From Planctomycetota bacterium (GTDB taxonomy: Bacteria > Planctomycetota > B15-G4), in NCBI GenBank assembly GCA_029259745.1, contig JAJDEO010000007.1, forward strand, positions 1-64,000: a stretch of 64,000 bases of DNA. The letters are read 5' to 3'. Shown piece after piece: positions 25,479-33,729 of the stretch. Numbering within the stretch: the first letter of the stretch is position 1; each line of letters opens with the position of its first letter. The translations under genes were made by a program, and so were the position numbers. Under the pieces are notes generated by a model, which saw only the letters and a program-made list of their open reading frames with translations, did not search any database and was not told the DNA's origin.

Positions 25479-26207
25479 ATGAACATTCGACGATTGATCC
25501 CACTGGCCGCACTCGCGGTCGTGGCTTGGATGCCGGCCGACGCGAACGCACAGACTGCGACGCGTCAGGTCGATGACGCGGTACGCGCCGCTGAAGGACG
25601 CGGCCGGACGGCCGTCGACGGCGTCACGCGCCGGGGCGACGATGCCGTCGAACAGGCGACGCGCCGTGGTGGCGACGAAGTCGAGCGCCGGGGAGGCACG
25701 ATGACCGAGCGCGAGATCATGACGAAGATGGCGAACGCCGAGAAGAAGCACGTCGAGCGAATGGCGAAGCTCGATCGCCTGCGCACGCTGTTCAGCAACA
25801 ACGGCGACTCCGCCAGGGTGCGCGAGATCGACACGCTGCGCTCGCAGGAACAGTCGCGCCGTCAGCGTCAGATCCGCAACGGTCGTGACATCATCGGGAG
25901 CGCCGAGTACGACCGGTACTCCGCGCGTCTTCGTGACGCGAAGCAGCAGCGCAAGGGCCGCGCGGATCGCAAGGTGAACGACGACGATGCCTCGGCAGCT
26001 CGTCGTGCACAGCGCCAGCGCAACGGCAACGAGACGGATCCGACTCGTGGCGAACCCGTCCAGCGCGGTCGCATCGAGCGTGATGACGCTGGCGCCCAGC
26101 GCGCCAACCCCGGTGCGACGCGTCGTGGGACGACGCCGGCTCCCGCACGTACAGGCGGCACATCGTCGCGCGACGACTCCGACACGAACCGCGGCCGCGG
26201 CCGCTAG
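25479..26207 (+). CDS. Secreted basic protein, unknown function
   Basis: From the ATG of MNIRRLIPLAALAVVAWM the product is 242 residues. AGGAG lies about seven bases before the start. A signal peptide ends near ADANAQ. The mature part is very rich in Arg, Asp and Gln, with the repeated pattern VEQATRRGGDEVERRGG, a central helical stretch (ITKMANAEKKHVERMAKL-like) and an Arg/Thr/Gly-rich tail. Similar secreted charged proteins occur widely, but I cannot give a role. A small lipoprotein gene follows 14 bases later. Confidence 0.68.
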   Translation: MNIRRLIPLAALAVVAWMPADANAQTATRQVDDAVRAAEGRGRTAVDGVTRRGDDAVEQATRRGGDEVERRGGTMTEREIMTKMANAEKKHVERMAKLDRLRTLFSNNGDSARVREIDTLRSQEQSRRQRQIRNGRDIIGSAEYDRYSARLRDAKQQRKGRADRKVNDDDASAARRAQRQRNGNETDPTRGEPVQRGRIERDDAGAQRANPGATRRGTTPAPARTGGTSSRDDSDTNRGRGR

Positions 26208-26221
26208 AGGAAGATATTCCC

Positions 26222-26452
26222 ATGAAGACGATCACGATTGGCCTCGCATGCGCGAGCCTTCTCACCCTCGCCGCGTGCGCTCAGCTCGGAGACTCGGTTT
26301 CGAGTTCTTCGTCTGACGCGATCTACGCGGCCGAGGTTCCGACGGACGAGGAAGCAGCCGAGGACGCGGCACAGGCGATCGACGCCTCGAACGCCGAGCA
26401 GGAGTACCTCAAGCTCAAGGCTGAGATCGAGTCGGCCGGCGACGACTTCTAA
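26222..26452 (+). CDS. Small lipoprotein
   Basis: The 76-residue product has a short signal peptide with lipobox (LLTLAACAQLG), a serine-rich linker and an acidic helical remainder (PTDEEAAEDAAQAIDASNAE). AGAGGAAG lies about ten bases upstream. It sits in an operon with the secreted basic protein, with which it might pair by charge. A strong intrinsic terminator follows 100 bases after the stop. Confidence 0.72.
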   Translation: MKTITIGLACASLLTLAACAQLGDSVSSSSSDAIYAAEVPTDEEAAEDAAQAIDASNAEQEYLKLKAEIESAGDDF

Positions 26453-26550
26453 CCACGGTTGTTCACGGACGGTGGTCGCGAGGTCTGCGACCGCAGCAGG
26501 TCGACCGTGAAGAGACCGAGGGTCCGTCGCGCTCCATTCGACACATGACC

Positions 26551-26588
26551 ACGGGCGTCTGCTTCTCCTGAGGCAGGCGCCCGTTTTT
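26551..26588 (+). terminator. Intrinsic terminator after the small lipoprotein gene
   Basis: Arms ACGGGCG and CGCCCGT (26551-26557 and 26577-26583) with an inner CTGC/GCAG pairing form a long hairpin, followed by a run of five T. Confidence 0.8.
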
Positions 26589-26623
26589 CGTCTCGTCTCA
26601 GGGCCTGGCGGGGCCGCGGGCGC

Positions 26624-27106
26624 TCAGCCGCGACGGAATCCGAGCGCGTAGCCGGCGGCGAGGCCGCCCGTCGTCGGGAGGCGGTCCTTGAGGACCTCGA
26701 GCCACGACTGGTCTTGCTTGATGTTGAGGACAAAGTCGTTCGCCAGGGTGACAGCGTGGTCCCAGTCGACGACAAGGACATCGAGCGACGCGAGACCCTG
26801 CACGCCGACGAAGAACACGGCGAGCACGATCAGCATGAGCTTCACCAGCTTGCGCGACGCGTAGCCGAGCGCGAACCCGACGATCGCGAAGAAGCCGCCC
26901 TCCGTGACGTACGGAAGAGCCTGCTCGACGGCCCCGGGCTCGGGGGCGGGCGACTCGACGGCCGACGCCGATGCGCTGAGCGACGTGATCCCCGGGAGAC
27001 TCGCCGGCGCCGCGTCGGGCTGCTCGCTCGCAAGAGCCATCCGCGCCGCGACTGCAGCCACCGTGACGAGGACGATCACCGTCAGCGCAATCATCCGAAC
27101 CGACAT
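26624..27106 (-). CDS. FUN14 family membrane protein
   Basis: I start at the ATG of MSVRMIALTV (160 residues), which has GGAG eight bases upstream. After an N-terminal hydrophobic segment and an Ala/Pro/Ser-rich spacer, the C-terminal 95 residues match the FUN14 domain: GFFAIVGFALGYASRKLVKL, then FVGVQGLASLDVLVVDWD and finally LPTTGGLAAGYALGFRRG. Bacterial FUN14 proteins are of unknown function. It is divergent from the DUF2959 gene. Confidence 0.82.
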   Translation of the reverse strand: MSVRMIALTVIVLVTVAAVAARMALASEQPDAAPASLPGITSLSASASAVESPAPEPGAVEQALPYVTEGGFFAIVGFALGYASRKLVKLMLIVLAVFFVGVQGLASLDVLVVDWDHAVTLANDFVLNIKQDQSWLEVLKDRLPTTGGLAAGYALGFRRG

Positions 27107-27358
27107 CCGAGCACTCCGCGTGAGACTGGCGACGCGCGGACGAGTCCAACGCCCTCGCGCGAGCCCAAAGCCTGCCATAACAGCTCGTCGCGAAGATGAC
27201 ACGTCATGAGAAAGCCGCGCCAGTTTGCCCCGTTCGCCGTCACCTGGTCGACCCGCTCCTGCACGCGAGCTATCAACTCATGACACGCCGCTTCCCCGAC
27301 GCCGAGACCTCTGGGACAATCCCGGGTGCCCCTTCCGTCCCCTTCGAGAGCCTCCACC

Positions 27359-28003
27359 ATGAGCTCCCTTCGCCTCAAGATCTTCGCCCTCCTCGCCATC
27401 ACGATCGCCGTCGGCTGCAGCTCCATCGAGTACGCACTCAAGGAGAGCCTCGGCATCGAAAAGCGCGACATCCTCGCAGCGCGGATCGAAGACGGCCGCG
27501 ACGACCAGCAGGCAGCCAAGGAACAGTTCAAGTCCGCACTTGCGGCGTTCAAGAGTGTCGTCGCGTTCGACGGAGGCGACCTCGAAGCCGTCTACAACAC
27601 GCTCAGCGACGAACTCGACGACAGTGAGGCGCGCGCCGCAGACGTCCGTGATCGCATCGTCGCGATCGAAGACGTGGCAGCCGCCCTGTTCGACGAGTGG
27701 GAATCGGACCTCGAGACCTTCACCGACTCGGGCCGGCGCGCGGCAAGCCAGTCGATGCTGAGCGACACCCGCGGTCGCTACAACGGCTTGATCACGGCGA
27801 TGAAGAAGGCCGAAGCCGCGATGGATCCGGTGCTCGGCGAGTTCCGTGAGCAGGTGCTCTTCCTCAAGCACAGCCTCAACGCCCAGGCGATCTCGGAGCT
27901 GCAGAGCAGCGTCATCGAGATCGAGAGCGATGTCGCGCGCCTCGTCGAGGACATGGAAGCCTCGATCGCAGAAGCCGAGTCGTTCCTCTCGTCAGCGACC
28001 TGA
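27359..28003 (+). CDS. DUF2959 family lipoprotein
   Basis: The 214-residue product starts at the ATG of MSSLRLKIFALLAITIAVGC, with a lipobox at the end of the signal peptide (IAVGC). The body is a coiled-coil-rich DUF2959 domain: GIEKRDILAARIEDGRDDQQ, FDGGDLEAVYNTLSDE, ALFDEWESDLE and REQVLFLKHSLNAQAI. The function of the family is not known. The stop overlaps the apparent upstream extension of the hydrolase gene. Confidence 0.9.
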   Translation: MSSLRLKIFALLAITIAVGCSSIEYALKESLGIEKRDILAARIEDGRDDQQAAKEQFKSALAAFKSVVAFDGGDLEAVYNTLSDELDDSEARAADVRDRIVAIEDVAAALFDEWESDLETFTDSGRRAASQSMLSDTRGRYNGLITAMKKAEAAMDPVLGEFREQVLFLKHSLNAQAISELQSSVIEIESDVARLVEDMEASIAEAESFLSSAT

Positions 28004-28122
28004 TCGCACGCCTCGGACGACGTCCGACGCACGGGGCACGTGCACTCTTCCTGGCGCTCGCGACGCTGATCACGGCGTGTGACGCGCCGCAGCGCCAGGA
28101 TGTCTCACTCGACAACGCAGCG

Positions 28123-28785
28123 ATGAGCTCGAACGACATGACGGAGTCGGTCGTGCTGCTCCACGGCTTGGCGCGCACGCCACGCTCGATGGCGAAGCTC
28201 GCAAAGCGCCTGGAGGCCGACGGCTATCACGTCGTGAACCAGGGCTACCCCTCGCGCGTGGGCACGGTGGCGGAGCTGTCCGAGGAGGCGTTCACGGAGG
28301 CCCTGGCCCAGTGCCCGGTCGACGCCCGTCTCCACGTGGTCACCCACTCGATGGGCGCCCTGCTCCTGCGCGCGTATCTGCGCGAGCACGACCTCCCGCA
28401 GCTGCGGCGGGTCGTCATGCTCGGCCCGCCCAACGGCGGCAGCGAGGTCGTCGATCAGATCGGCGACCTGCTCGTCTTCGAGTGGGTCAACGGCCCGGCC
28501 GGACGCGAGCTCGGCACCTCGCCGACCAGCGCGCCGTCGGCGCTCGGCCCCTTCACCCACCCCGCCGAGCTGGGCATCATCGCGGGAACGCGCACGATCA
28601 ATCCGATCCTCTCGGTCATGATCGAGGGTGCGAACGACGGCAAGGTCTCCGTCGAGAACACGAAGCTCGACGGCATGGACGACCACATCACCGTGCCCGT
28701 CGCCCACCCGTTTCTGATGACGAACGACGACGCGATCGAGCAAGTCATCCACTTCCTCCAGCACGGATGCTTCGCACGCGACTGA
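28123..28785 (+). CDS. Alpha/beta hydrolase, PGAP1/lipase-like, probably a lipoprotein
   Basis: The first ATG gives 220 residues: VVLLHGLARTPRSM (oxyanion loop), THSMGALLLRAYL (nucleophile Ser), GPPNGGSEVVD, then Asp in EGANDGKVSVENT and His in VAHPFLM. This is a triacylglycerol-lipase or esterase fold. Upstream of the ATG the same frame stays open and encodes LFLALATLITACDAPQ, a lipoprotein signal with lipobox, but the only initiator there is a CTG at 28000, whose CTGA overlaps the stop of the DUF2959 gene. The true protein probably starts upstream. Confidence 0.82.
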   Translation: MSSNDMTESVVLLHGLARTPRSMAKLAKRLEADGYHVVNQGYPSRVGTVAELSEEAFTEALAQCPVDARLHVVTHSMGALLLRAYLREHDLPQLRRVVMLGPPNGGSEVVDQIGDLLVFEWVNGPAGRELGTSPTSAPSALGPFTHPAELGIIAGTRTINPILSVMIEGANDGKVSVENTKLDGMDDHITVPVAHPFLMTNDDAIEQVIHFLQHGCFARD

Positions 28786-28803
28786 ACACTCGAGCCCCGC
28801 CGC

Positions 28804-29160
28804 ATGCCTGCCAATCACAGCATCAACTACGTCGAACTCCCCGCCGCCGACATCCCGGCAGTGCAGGCCTTCTACTCCTCGGCGTTCGGCTGGACCTTCA
28901 CGTCGTACGGCCCCGAGTACGTCGCCTTCGAGGGTACCTCCGAGCTGGCGGGCGGCTTCTTCGCCTCGCCACTGACGTCGCGCACGGAAACCGGCGCCGC
29001 ACTCGTCGTCCTGTTTGCCGAAGATCTCGAGGCGACGCAGCAGCGCGTCGTCGAACGCGGTGGGAGCGTCTGCCGTGAGATCTTCGCGTTCCCCGGCGGG
29101 CGCCGCTTCCACTTCCACGATCCGCACGGCAACGAACTCGCCGTGTGGTCAGATCGCTGA
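28804..29160 (+). CDS. VOC family (glyoxalase/bleomycin resistance fold) protein
   Basis: The 118-residue protein shows two beta-alpha-beta-beta-beta modules: INYVELPAADIPAVQAFY and a C-terminal FHFHDPHGNELAVWSD. The sequence GWTFTSYGPEYVAFEG is typical of the small VOC subgroup. Metal ligands are not certain. It lies 18 bases after the hydrolase gene in a likely operon. The substrate is unknown. Confidence 0.85.
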   Translation: MPANHSINYVELPAADIPAVQAFYSSAFGWTFTSYGPEYVAFEGTSELAGGFFASPLTSRTETGAALVVLFAEDLEATQQRVVERGGSVCREIFAFPGGRRFHFHDPHGNELAVWSDR

Positions 29161-29180
29161 ACACTTCGCAGGAGACGCAC

Positions 29181-29681
29181 GTGACGCGCACGGTGATCCT
29201 CGGCAACTCGGGGTCCGGCAAGACGACCCTGGCGCGCGCGCTGGCCGCCGAGGGGCGCGGCACGGTGGTGCTGTCACTCGACCTCGTCGCGTTCGTCGAA
29301 GGGACGCCCGAACGCCGCCCGCTCGAAGACAGCATCGCCGACATCGAGCGCTTCGTCGCCGAGCACGACGCGTGGGTGATCGAAGGCTGCTTCGGCGACC
29401 TCGCGCAGGCCGCACTGCGCCACGCCGACGAGCTCGTCTTCCTCAACCCCGGCACCGAGGCGTGCGTCGCGCACTGCCGCGCACGTCCCTGGGAGCCGGA
29501 CAAGTTCGCGACGAGCGCCGATCAGGACGCGCTGCTCGAAGGGCTGCTCGCATGGGTGCGGCAGTACGACGACCGTGACGACGAGTTCGGGCTCACGCGG
29601 CACCGCGCGGTCTTCGACGCCTACCCCGGCACGAAGCGCGAGGTCACCGACGCCCGTCAGTACGCGCCAGACATCCGCTGA
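29181..29681 (+). CDS. P-loop ATPase, shikimate kinase/adenylate kinase-like
   Basis: The 166-residue protein starts at GTG 29181, with AGGAG seven bases upstream. The Walker A loop is GNSGSGKTTLARAL. The rest has a small-kinase fold: LSLDLVAFVEG, then DAWVIEGCFGDLAQAAL and ELVFLNPGTEACVAHCRAR. It resembles the AAA/shikimate kinase-like proteins often annotated as hypothetical kinases. It overlaps nothing and follows the VOC gene by 20 bases. The substrate cannot be named. Confidence 0.8.
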   Translation: MTRTVILGNSGSGKTTLARALAAEGRGTVVLSLDLVAFVEGTPERRPLEDSIADIERFVAEHDAWVIEGCFGDLAQAALRHADELVFLNPGTEACVAHCRARPWEPDKFATSADQDALLEGLLAWVRQYDDRDDEFGLTRHRAVFDAYPGTKREVTDARQYAPDIR

Positions 29682-30724
29682 ACGGCGCCGCCCGCGACGC
29701 GCTCGAGGGCGCTCTGCCACGAGTCGGTGGGACGAACGGCCTCGGCCATGATCCGGTGCTCGCCTTCGACTCCGTCGACGCGCGACAGCGCGCGCTCGAG
29801 GGCGCGCCTGCCGGCCAGTGCGTCGGCGCCGGACATGAGGACGGCGATCGACGTGGTCCCGAGTCGCCCGAGTACGTCGGCGCGCCGCAGCGAATGCGCG
29901 CTGCGACGTGCCACGATCGCCATGTCGCGTTCGACGCCGGGGCCCTGAACTCCAACCTCGATGAGCCCGAACGTCATCGGCACCTGTGTGCGGGCCGCCG
30001 CCGCGCGTGCGCGCTCGAACGCCACGCGTAGCCCGGCTTCGGTCAGCAGCCCTGTGGAGGTGTCGACATGCCGCAGGGCCGCCTCGCGACGTGCGCGGCG
30101 TGCCAGGCGGCTCACGCTGGCGGCAAGGACGTGCGTGGCCACGGGAAGGTTCAGCACGGCGTCGGCGCCAAGCGCGTAGCACTCCGCGACGTCCGCGGCG
30201 GCGGCAGCACGGAGGACGACGGGCACGAGCTCGAAGCGCGCCGTGCGGCGCATCCAGGCCAGCAGGTCGCGGGCATCCTCGCCGCCCAGATCGACCGTCG
30301 CCACGACGACATCGAACGAGCCACTCTCGAGCAGCGCACGGGCCTCCGAGAAGCTTGTCACGTGCGTGAGGCTGCGCCCCACCTCGTCGAGCGCCAAGGC
30401 CATCAGGGCCCCCATCGCCGCATCCGCCTCGACGACCAGCACCCGCTCGTCGTCGGACGCACTCGCACCGCCCAGCGCAGGCACGGCCAGGTCGACGAGG
30501 ATCGCGTCGATGAGCGCGGTGAGCGCCTCGCCGCGCGTTGCGAGAAGGCGCTCCGAGAAACCCCGCCAGCGCTCGTTGCCCACGCGACTTCCGCAGCGCG
30601 CAAGCGCTTCGGCGGCGCGACGAACGGCGTCTTCGCAGCGCGGGGCAGGTCGATCGCGCACGACGCCAAGCAAGGCACGCACGGTGTGGAGTTCGTCGCC
30701 GACACGATCTGTGAGCGTCGTCAT
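29657..30724 (-). CDS. Receiver domain plus degenerate GGDEF domain protein
   Basis: From the ATG of MTTLTDRVGD the product is 355 residues. Residues up to about 90 form a helical, Hpt-like N-terminal region. The receiver domain runs from RVLVVEADAAMGALMALALD, with the probable phosphoacceptor in VVVATVDLGGED and a Lys/Thr side less clear. The C-terminal third is a GGDEF-family fold (HVDTSTGLLTEAGLRVAFER), but at the catalytic position it reads RLGTTSIAVLM instead of RyGGDEF, so it should not make cyclic di-GMP. Regulatory binding is more likely. The gene is convergent with the P-loop gene and overlaps its end by 25 bases. Confidence 0.78.
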   Translation of the reverse strand: MTTLTDRVGDELHTVRALLGVVRDRPAPRCEDAVRRAAEALARCGSRVGNERWRGFSERLLATRGEALTALIDAILVDLAVPALGGASASDDERVLVVEADAAMGALMALALDEVGRSLTHVTSFSEARALLESGSFDVVVATVDLGGEDARDLLAWMRRTARFELVPVVLRAAAAADVAECYALGADAVLNLPVATHVLAASVSRLARRARREAALRHVDTSTGLLTEAGLRVAFERARAAAARTQVPMTFGLIEVGVQGPGVERDMAIVARRSAHSLRRADVLGRLGTTSIAVLMSGADALAGRRALERALSRVDGVEGEHRIMAEAVRPTDSWQSALERVAGGAVQRMSGAY

Positions 30725-30792
30725 GGGGGTTCCAGAGGGGCAGCAGGCACCCACTACACGGCAGAAGCTCCGCAACGACGACACACAATGAC

Positions 30793-30829
30793 GAAAGGGT
30801 CGACACGCGCAAGGCGTGCCGACCCTTTC
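30793..30829 (-). terminator. Long hairpin terminator, first of two
   Basis: Perfect 10-base arms GAAAGGGTCG and CGACCCTTTC enclose an inner CACGC/GCGTG stem and a 5-base loop. It lies 56 bases past the stop of the OmcB-like gene (30885) and before the receiver/GGDEF gene. Confidence 0.7.
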
Positions 30830-30836
30830 TCAGAGA

Positions 30837-30868
30837 CCCGGGCCCCGCGCACGAGGCGCGGGCCCGGG
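30837..30868 (-). terminator. Second G+C-rich hairpin between the OmcB-like and receiver genes
   Basis: Arms of 13-14 bases with a single bulge (CCCGGGCCCCGCGC and GCGCGGGCCCGGG) lie 17 bases past the stop of the OmcB-like gene. Together with the hairpin at 30793-30829 it forms a double terminator or an mRNA 3'-end stabiliser. Confidence 0.6.
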
Positions 30869-30884
30869 CTCAAACCTCAAGCGA

Positions 30885-32513
30885 TCAGTTGTAGTACGTG
30901 GTCGCTTCGGTCTCTTCCACCGGCGTTGCGCCGAGGCCATCGCTCGTCATGACGACGCGGAATCGAGCGTTCGATTCCGACACCGCCCGGACGACGACAC
31001 GCCAGGTTGCCTTCTGCTTCGGAGCAAGGGTCGAGAGCGGGGCGAACGTCACCGTGTTCCCCGAACGCGTACCCGTGGTTGCACCCGACGAGTTCACGTA
31101 CTCGACAGCACCAGGCATCGTCGCAACGATCTTGATGTTCTGCGAAGGCGCGGAACCCTGGTTCGTCACAGTGATGGTGTAGATCTCTTCATCACCGATG
31201 ACGACCGGATCGTTCTCGTCGATCACCTCGAGGAGGATGGCCGGGATACCGGTCACCGTCGTCTTGGCGCTCGCCGTAGCAGCGTCAGCACATGCGCAGT
31301 CGACCGTCGCGTTGATGGTCGCGTCACACGGCGAATCAGCCGTGAGGACCATGCGAAGGTTGGCCTGAGCAGCCGGAGCCATGTCACCCATGTTCCAGAC
31401 GACCTGGTTGCCCTGGACCGTGCCACCGTTCGTCGCACTGACGAAGGACATGCACGGCGGGATCGTCGCCGAAACCGTCGTGCCCTGGCAGACGCCATCG
31501 CCGGTGTTCGCGGCGTTGATGTCGTAGCGGACCTGACGACCGATGAAGCTGCCCTGCGTGCCCGACATGTTGATCGTCAGGGCCGGAGCCGTGACGCGCG
31601 TCGTGCAAGCCGGTGCGCTGGCCGTGAGGCCACCATCGGCGCGAGCCTGAGCAGCCACCGAGTACGAACCCGTCGTCGGAGCCGTGAGCGTCACGTTGAA
31701 GGTGCGGCACTCGCCAGCGGCAAGGCTACCGACCATCTCGCGGAACTCACTGCGGCCCTGAGCATCGGTCGCACCGTTCGGGTACGGGCCGCGAACTTCA
31801 ACGTTCGAGGCAGTACCGTCACCGGTGTTGCAGACCTTGTAGGAAACCGGAATCGGATCACAGAGCGAGATCGGGCCCGGATCCGGGCAGTCGACCTCGA
31901 CCGTGAGGGCCGGGGAGACCACTTCGGTCGTGAGGCAGATCGCCGACTCGTACGACACGTCGGTGCAGCTCGTGAGCGCACCCTTGCCGTTGGCCGAACC
32001 GGTGATGACGATCTTCTTCGTCTCGTTGGGGCCGAGGCGACCGATGTTCCACGTGCCCGAGGACGCGCCACCGGCAAGTGCCTGCGGCTGGACCTTGGAA
32101 ACCGTGAAACCCGACGGCAGCGGATCCGTCACGACCACGTTGTCGAGCGCGCCCGACGTGAGGTTCTTTACCGAGATCACGATGTCGAACGGCTGGCCGA
32201 CGTTGACCTGAGCCGGGACGAACTTTTCGAGCAGAACAGCGCTCGTTGCGGGGTTACCCGTGGGAACGGCCAGCGAAGCCGAAACCGTGCCAGCGACAGG
32301 CTTCGTCGTCGGCTGCGGAACTGCGGGCTGGGGCTTGGAAGGCGTGACGACGGGGCCGGGGCCGGCCGGAGGCGGCACGGGCTTGGTCTCGGACGTGGAC
32401 GGCGGATCCGTAAGGATCGGATCGTGCGCACCGTGCGTCGTCGAGCAGCCCGCAAGCCACGCCGGCAGCGCCACGATCGCGCCTAGCAAAAACAGGCGAG
32501 TCTTAGAGTTCAT
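30885..32513 (-). CDS. Cysteine-rich DUF11 repeat lipoprotein (OmcB-like)
   Basis: The product is 542 residues from the ATG of MNSKTRLFLLG; the upstream ATG would add 15 residues. The signal peptide ends in a lipobox (LAGCST), followed by a Pro-rich spacer. At least four DUF11-type beta-sandwich repeats follow, recognisable by VNVGQPFDIVISVKNLT, VSYKVCNTGDGTASNVEV, VRYDINAANTGDGVCQGT and YTITVTNQGSAPSQNIKI. Paired cysteines (SCTDVSYESAIC, CDCA-like) recur. Chlamydial OmcB has this plan and cross-links the envelope by disulfides. Planctomycetes carry many such proteins. A promoter is proposed at 32566-32595. Confidence 0.85.
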   Translation of the reverse strand: MNSKTRLFLLGAIVALPAWLAGCSTTHGAHDPILTDPPSTSETKPVPPPAGPGPVVTPSKPQPAVPQPTTKPVAGTVSASLAVPTGNPATSAVLLEKFVPAQVNVGQPFDIVISVKNLTSGALDNVVVTDPLPSGFTVSKVQPQALAGGASSGTWNIGRLGPNETKKIVITGSANGKGALTSCTDVSYESAICLTTEVVSPALTVEVDCPDPGPISLCDPIPVSYKVCNTGDGTASNVEVRGPYPNGATDAQGRSEFREMVGSLAAGECRTFNVTLTAPTTGSYSVAAQARADGGLTASAPACTTRVTAPALTINMSGTQGSFIGRQVRYDINAANTGDGVCQGTTVSATIPPCMSFVSATNGGTVQGNQVVWNMGDMAPAAQANLRMVLTADSPCDATINATVDCACADAATASAKTTVTGIPAILLEVIDENDPVVIGDEEIYTITVTNQGSAPSQNIKIVATMPGAVEYVNSSGATTGTRSGNTVTFAPLSTLAPKQKATWRVVVRAVSESNARFRVVMTSDGLGATPVEETEATTYYN

Positions 32514-32565
32514 CTCTCTCTCTGTGCAGAGTCTTGGAATTTGCTGACGTTGCAGCAAACGAACT

Positions 32566-32595
32566 TGAATAACAGGTCACTGCCCACAACGTCAA
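32566..32595 (-). promoter_or_regulatory. Candidate sigma-70-type promoter of the OmcB-like gene
   Basis: On the complement, TTGACG (32595-32590) and TATTCA (32571-32566) are separated by 18 bases, in a relatively A+T-rich stretch. The start codon lies about 50 bases downstream. The -35 match is good and the -10 weak. Confidence 0.4.
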
Positions 32596-32757
32596 CGATC
32601 AACACCAACCACGGAGCGTCCGCGGTGGTGGGTCGGAGGATCACACTAGGATCCAAAAACTTCAGCTCACATGGCAGTAAGTCGTGGAAAAAATCGGGCA
32701 CGGCAAGAGTGAACGCCTTGTCAGTCGGCGCCGGAACATCGAGCCGACACGATGCGT

Positions 32758-32886
32758 AGCGGTTCCCCCGCTCCACGCCCTCGAGTGGGTGACAGGCGCC
32801 CCCACGTGTCTGTCGTGGAACCGCTCGGCTCCCCTGTGAGCCGACAGGCCCGCAGCCCCTCACGGGGACGCGGGTCTGTTTCGTTT
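32758..32886 (+). ncRNA. Candidate structured RNA ending in an intrinsic terminator
   Basis: No protein frame fits this stretch, yet it folds well on the plus strand. Closing arms are AGCGGTTCC (32758-32766) and GGAACCGCT (32817-32825). An inner GTGGG/CCCAC hairpin lies at 32785-32805, then a CGGCTC/GAGCCG hairpin at 32826-32843. The last hairpin pairs CAGGCCCGC with GCGGGTCTG (one wobble) around CCCC/GGGG (32845-32878) and is followed by TTTCGTTT. I do not see the SRP apical motif, tmRNA or RNase P cores. It could also be the end of a longer transcript. Confidence 0.42.
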
Positions 32887-33045
32887 CGGCGAACATCGAT
32901 CGTTCCAGGGCGCCAGCGTCCGATCAACACATCAACACGCCTTGATGTGTGTGCGCGAGGCGCGCGATAGACGCGCACTTGGACGACTGACGACGCCGCG
33001 AGCGTGCGTCAGCCACGGGGACGAAACGACCTCAGCCGCGGCGGC

Positions 33046-33729
33046 TCATTCGGTTGGCAGATGGGCCACGACGCGGTAGCCCTTGCCTCGCTCGTTGTGG
33101 ATCAGCGGGCGGCCCTGGCGATCGACTTTCTTGCGAAGCCGACCGATGTGGACGTCGAGGATGTTCGTTCCGGGGTCGAAGTCCATGTCCCAGACCTCGC
33201 TGAGCAGCGACTGGCGCGAGACGATGTCGCCCTTTGCCTTGACGAGCGTCATCAGCAGGTCGAACTCGCGCGGACTCAGCTCGAGGTCGTTGTCGCCGCG
33301 GCGCACGCGGCGACGCGCCAGGTCGAGACGCAGCTCGCCGTACTCGAGCGGCGTGAGGTTTTCGCGACGACGCACGACGGCCTGGATGCGGGCGATGAGC
33401 TCGCTGATCTCGACGGGCTTCGTGACGTAGTCGTCGGCTCCGAGCCCGAGGCCTTTCACCTTGTCGTCGACGTCCTCGCGGCCTGTCACGAAGATCACGG
33501 GCGTTTCGGTGCCCGCCTCGCGCAGGTCGTAGAGGAGATCCCAGCCGCTTTGCGACGGCATCTCGACGTCGAGCAAGATGAGGTCGTAGAAGCCCGCGGG
33601 CTTGCCACGCAGCGTGGCGATCGCCACTTCGCCGCTCTCGGCGACGTCGGTCTCCACGCCCTCGCTGTCGAGGCCGATCTGGAGATAGCGGCGGAAGGTC
33701 GGGTCGTCGTCAACGGCCAGTACGCGCAT
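33046..33729 (-). CDS. OmpR/PhoB family response regulator
   Basis: From the ATG of MRVLAVDDDPTFRRYL the product is 227 residues. The receiver domain has the acidic pair VDDD, the phosphoacceptor Asp in LILLDVEMPSQSG, T in VIFVTGRED and K in DDYVTKPVEI. The C-terminal domain is a winged helix of the PhoB type: LSPREFDLLMTLVKAKGDIV and TNILDVHIGRLRKKVD, ending GKGYRVVAHL. It is probably the partner of the histidine kinase at 34340-35872, although 610 bases separate them. Targets are unknown. Confidence 0.94.
   Translation of the reverse strand: MRVLAVDDDPTFRRYLQIGLDSEGVETDVAESGEVAIATLRGKPAGFYDLILLDVEMPSQSGWDLLYDLREAGTETPVIFVTGREDVDDKVKGLGLGADDYVTKPVEISELIARIQAVVRRRENLTPLEYGELRLDLARRRVRRGDNDLELSPREFDLLMTLVKAKGDIVSRQSLLSEVWDMDFDPGTNILDVHIGRLRKKVDRQGRPLIHNERGKGYRVVAHLPTE

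Larger units (their letters stand above)
32514..33045. other. Intergenic region between OmcB-like gene and response regulator
   Basis: These 532 bases hold the promoter of the OmcB-like gene, the candidate structured RNA, and a perfect ACACATCAA/TTGATGTGT hairpin near 32930-32953. The last, with a GTGCGCG/CGCGCAC repeat just beyond it, lies past the response regulator stop and may terminate it. No gene frame looks convincing. Confidence 0.5.

Noticed and set aside
32758..32886. SRP RNA, 6S RNA or tmRNA for the structured region
   Set aside because: The conserved SRP apical motif and tmRNA ends are absent; I could not support any known class.
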